DNA of 5,430 nt, taken from contig QMWS01000057.1 in assembly GCA_003661745.1 (NCBI GenBank), forward strand, positions 1 to 5,430, read 5' to 3'. The notes below the pieces were generated by a model. That model saw only the letters and a program-made list of their open reading frames with translations. It searched no databases and had not been told where the DNA came from. The DNA is from Thermoprotei archaeon (GTDB lineage Archaea > Thermoproteota > Thermoprotei_A > Sulfolobales > NBVN01). Position numbers and translations under genes: made by a program. Shown piece after piece: positions 4,537 through 5,430 of the stretch (position 1 is its first letter; each line of letters begins with the position of its first letter).

Positions 4537-5367
4537 ATGCCCTCCAGGAAGTTAAGGAGGAAAAAAGGCATAGTAGGTATTGAGAGTGCCATCGTAATGA
4601 TAGCGTTCGTGATTGTCGCTGCTGCACTAGCATTCGTGGTACTGAACATGGGATTCTTCACAACCCAGCAAAGCCGAGCAGCAATACAGAGAGGTCTAGG
4701 AGAAGCAAGTAGCGCATTAGAACTAGACGGAACCGTAGTAGCGCACGTAGACACAAATAATCAGAATATTGACTACTGGTTCGCGACACTAAAGTTATCA
4801 TCAGGACAGCATCAAGTAGACTTGACACCGGTAAAGGCGGTGCTCTCATATTGGTCGCCTCAGAAAGGAGTAGCAATAGCCAATACATACTTAATAGCAG
4901 TAACAACACCAATATATGATCCAGAAATATTGGTGAATATTACGGAGGAGCTACTAACTAATACTACTATAACAATTGATGGCGAAAAAGGTGATGTTGT
5001 AACACTCTACTTAAATTACTCAAGTACTGATGGTGTGGAAAACATAGCAGAAAGTGCCACTAGCTACGATTATGTAGTTAAAATAGGATTACCTGATGAT
5101 GTCGATAATATGAATTTGAAGAACTTCTTTGGAAACTTTTCGGGAGGCGTAGTTAGTGCTGTAGCTTGGATCACTAAAACTAATGAAGACACGGTCCTCG
5201 ATCCTGGCGAAAAAGTAATGTTATTAGTATACTATAAGGCTTCTTCGTACAAGCCAACAAGTTATGATATTATTAAAGCAGAATTCAAGGTACCTATTGG
5301 TGCCCCATTAACTATTGAGAGGACTGTGCCGCCAAGCCTAACGCAGGAAATAGTAGATCTCGGGTAA
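4537..5367 (+). CDS. arlB: Archaellin (archaellum filament subunit), class III signal peptide
   Basis: This 276-residue precursor is the filament protein of the archaeal motor. The N-terminus MPSRKLRRKKG is a class III signal peptide, with cleavage expected by the prepilin-type peptidase (PibD/ArlK) after the glycine. The mature protein then begins IVGIESAIVMIAFVIVAAAL, the hydrophobic helix that packs in the filament core. The rest is beta-rich, with Asn glycosylation sequons at NIT, NTT, NYS and NFS. The end, GAPLTIERTVPPSL then IVDLG, is typical of archaellins. The frame is open from GTG 4522 (five residues longer), but ATG 4537 gives a normal-length signal peptide and agrees with the box A position. 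GAGGGTG (4524-4530) precedes the ATG and may add a ribosome site. Likely controlled by the element at 4470-4485, the ACTTA boxes and possibly the membrane-anchored regulator. Confidence 0.93.
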   Translation: MPSRKLRRKKGIVGIESAIVMIAFVIVAAALAFVVLNMGFFTTQQSRAAIQRGLGEASSALELDGTVVAHVDTNNQNIDYWFATLKLSSGQHQVDLTPVKAVLSYWSPQKGVAIANTYLIAVTTPIYDPEILVNITEELLTNTTITIDGEKGDVVTLYLNYSSTDGVENIAESATSYDYVVKIGLPDDVDNMNLKNFFGNFSGGVVSAVAWITKTNEDTVLDPGEKVMLLVYYKASSYKPTSYDIIKAEFKVPIGAPLTIERTVPPSLTQEIVDLG

Positions 5368-5379
5368 GGGTGATGGGCC

Positions 5380-5430
5380 TTGAGGCGGGGCTTAAAACAA
5401 ATACGTATTTTTCATCCGAAAATCACTAAC
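5380..5430 (+). CDS. Start of a gene downstream of archaellin, cut by window edge
   Basis: GGTGAT at 5369-5374 lies five bases before TTG 5380, the same ribosome-site design as the MinD-like gene. The frame then stays open to the window end for 17 codons, reading (M)RRGLKQIRIFHPKITN. A stop at 5371-5373 shuts the frame upstream, so TTG 5380 is the best visible start. The 12-bp gap after archaellin implies the same operon. Archaellum accessory genes usually follow here, but 17 residues do not show which. Confidence 0.45.
   Translation, partial: MRRGLKQIRIFHPKITN

Noticed and set aside
4491..4912. Two minus-strand frames across archaellin
   Set aside because: Hydrophobic shadow translations of the archaellin N-terminal region; the plus-strand protein has signal peptide, sequons and a typical C-terminus.
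5373..5429. 18-codon ATG frame after archaellin
   Set aside because: It ends at TAA 5427-5429, and its ATG overlaps the GGTGAT site that fits TTG 5380 better.

Overview
This window looks like a motility and chemotaxis island from an archaeon. The evidence is a class III (prepilin-like) signal peptide on an archaellin, TATA-type box A promoters close to start codons, GGTGA-type ribosome sites, and GTG/TTG starts. The base composition is AT-rich, and a winged-helix regulator with C-terminal membrane helices resembles the ArnR type known from Sulfolobus. A lineage in the TACK/crenarchaeal area seems likely, but I cannot name a genus. CheA, CheY, CheB and CheR are not in the window.

Layout. Positions 1-690 (minus strand, cut off at its C-terminus) encode a ParA/MinD-family ATPase. 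Directly upstream, in the same minus-strand operon, is a 69-residue coiled-coil protein (696-905). A 201-bp divergent region separates these from a plus-strand chemotaxis pair: a soluble chemoreceptor without a sensor domain (1107-2171) and CheW (2191-2703). A 92-bp gap with two strong inverted repeats leads to a 321-residue regulator with what look like two winged-helix domains and two C-terminal membrane helices (2796-3761). After a 166-bp gap comes a convergent minus-strand gene of 121 residues, possibly Roadblock/LC7-like (3928-4293). A repeat-rich divergent region then leads to archaellin (start best placed at 4537, end 5367). A further gene, cut by the window edge, probably starts with TTG at 5380.

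How they may work together. The receptor and CheW form the core of a chemosensory array. The MinD-like ATPase and its small coiled-coil partner are good candidates for placing that array, and perhaps the archaellum, in the cell. The membrane-anchored regulator is a candidate for controlling archaellin.

The most striking non-coding signal is a shared promoter layout in front of three transcription units: coiled-coil/MinD, receptor/cheW, and archaellin. A T(G/A)GTCGC element lies 14-15 bp upstream of a CTT-type box A, which itself lies 38-40 bp upstream of the start codon. This suggests one regulator switches on positioning, sensing and filament genes together. Archaellin additionally has three ACTTA boxes spaced exactly 30 bp apart.
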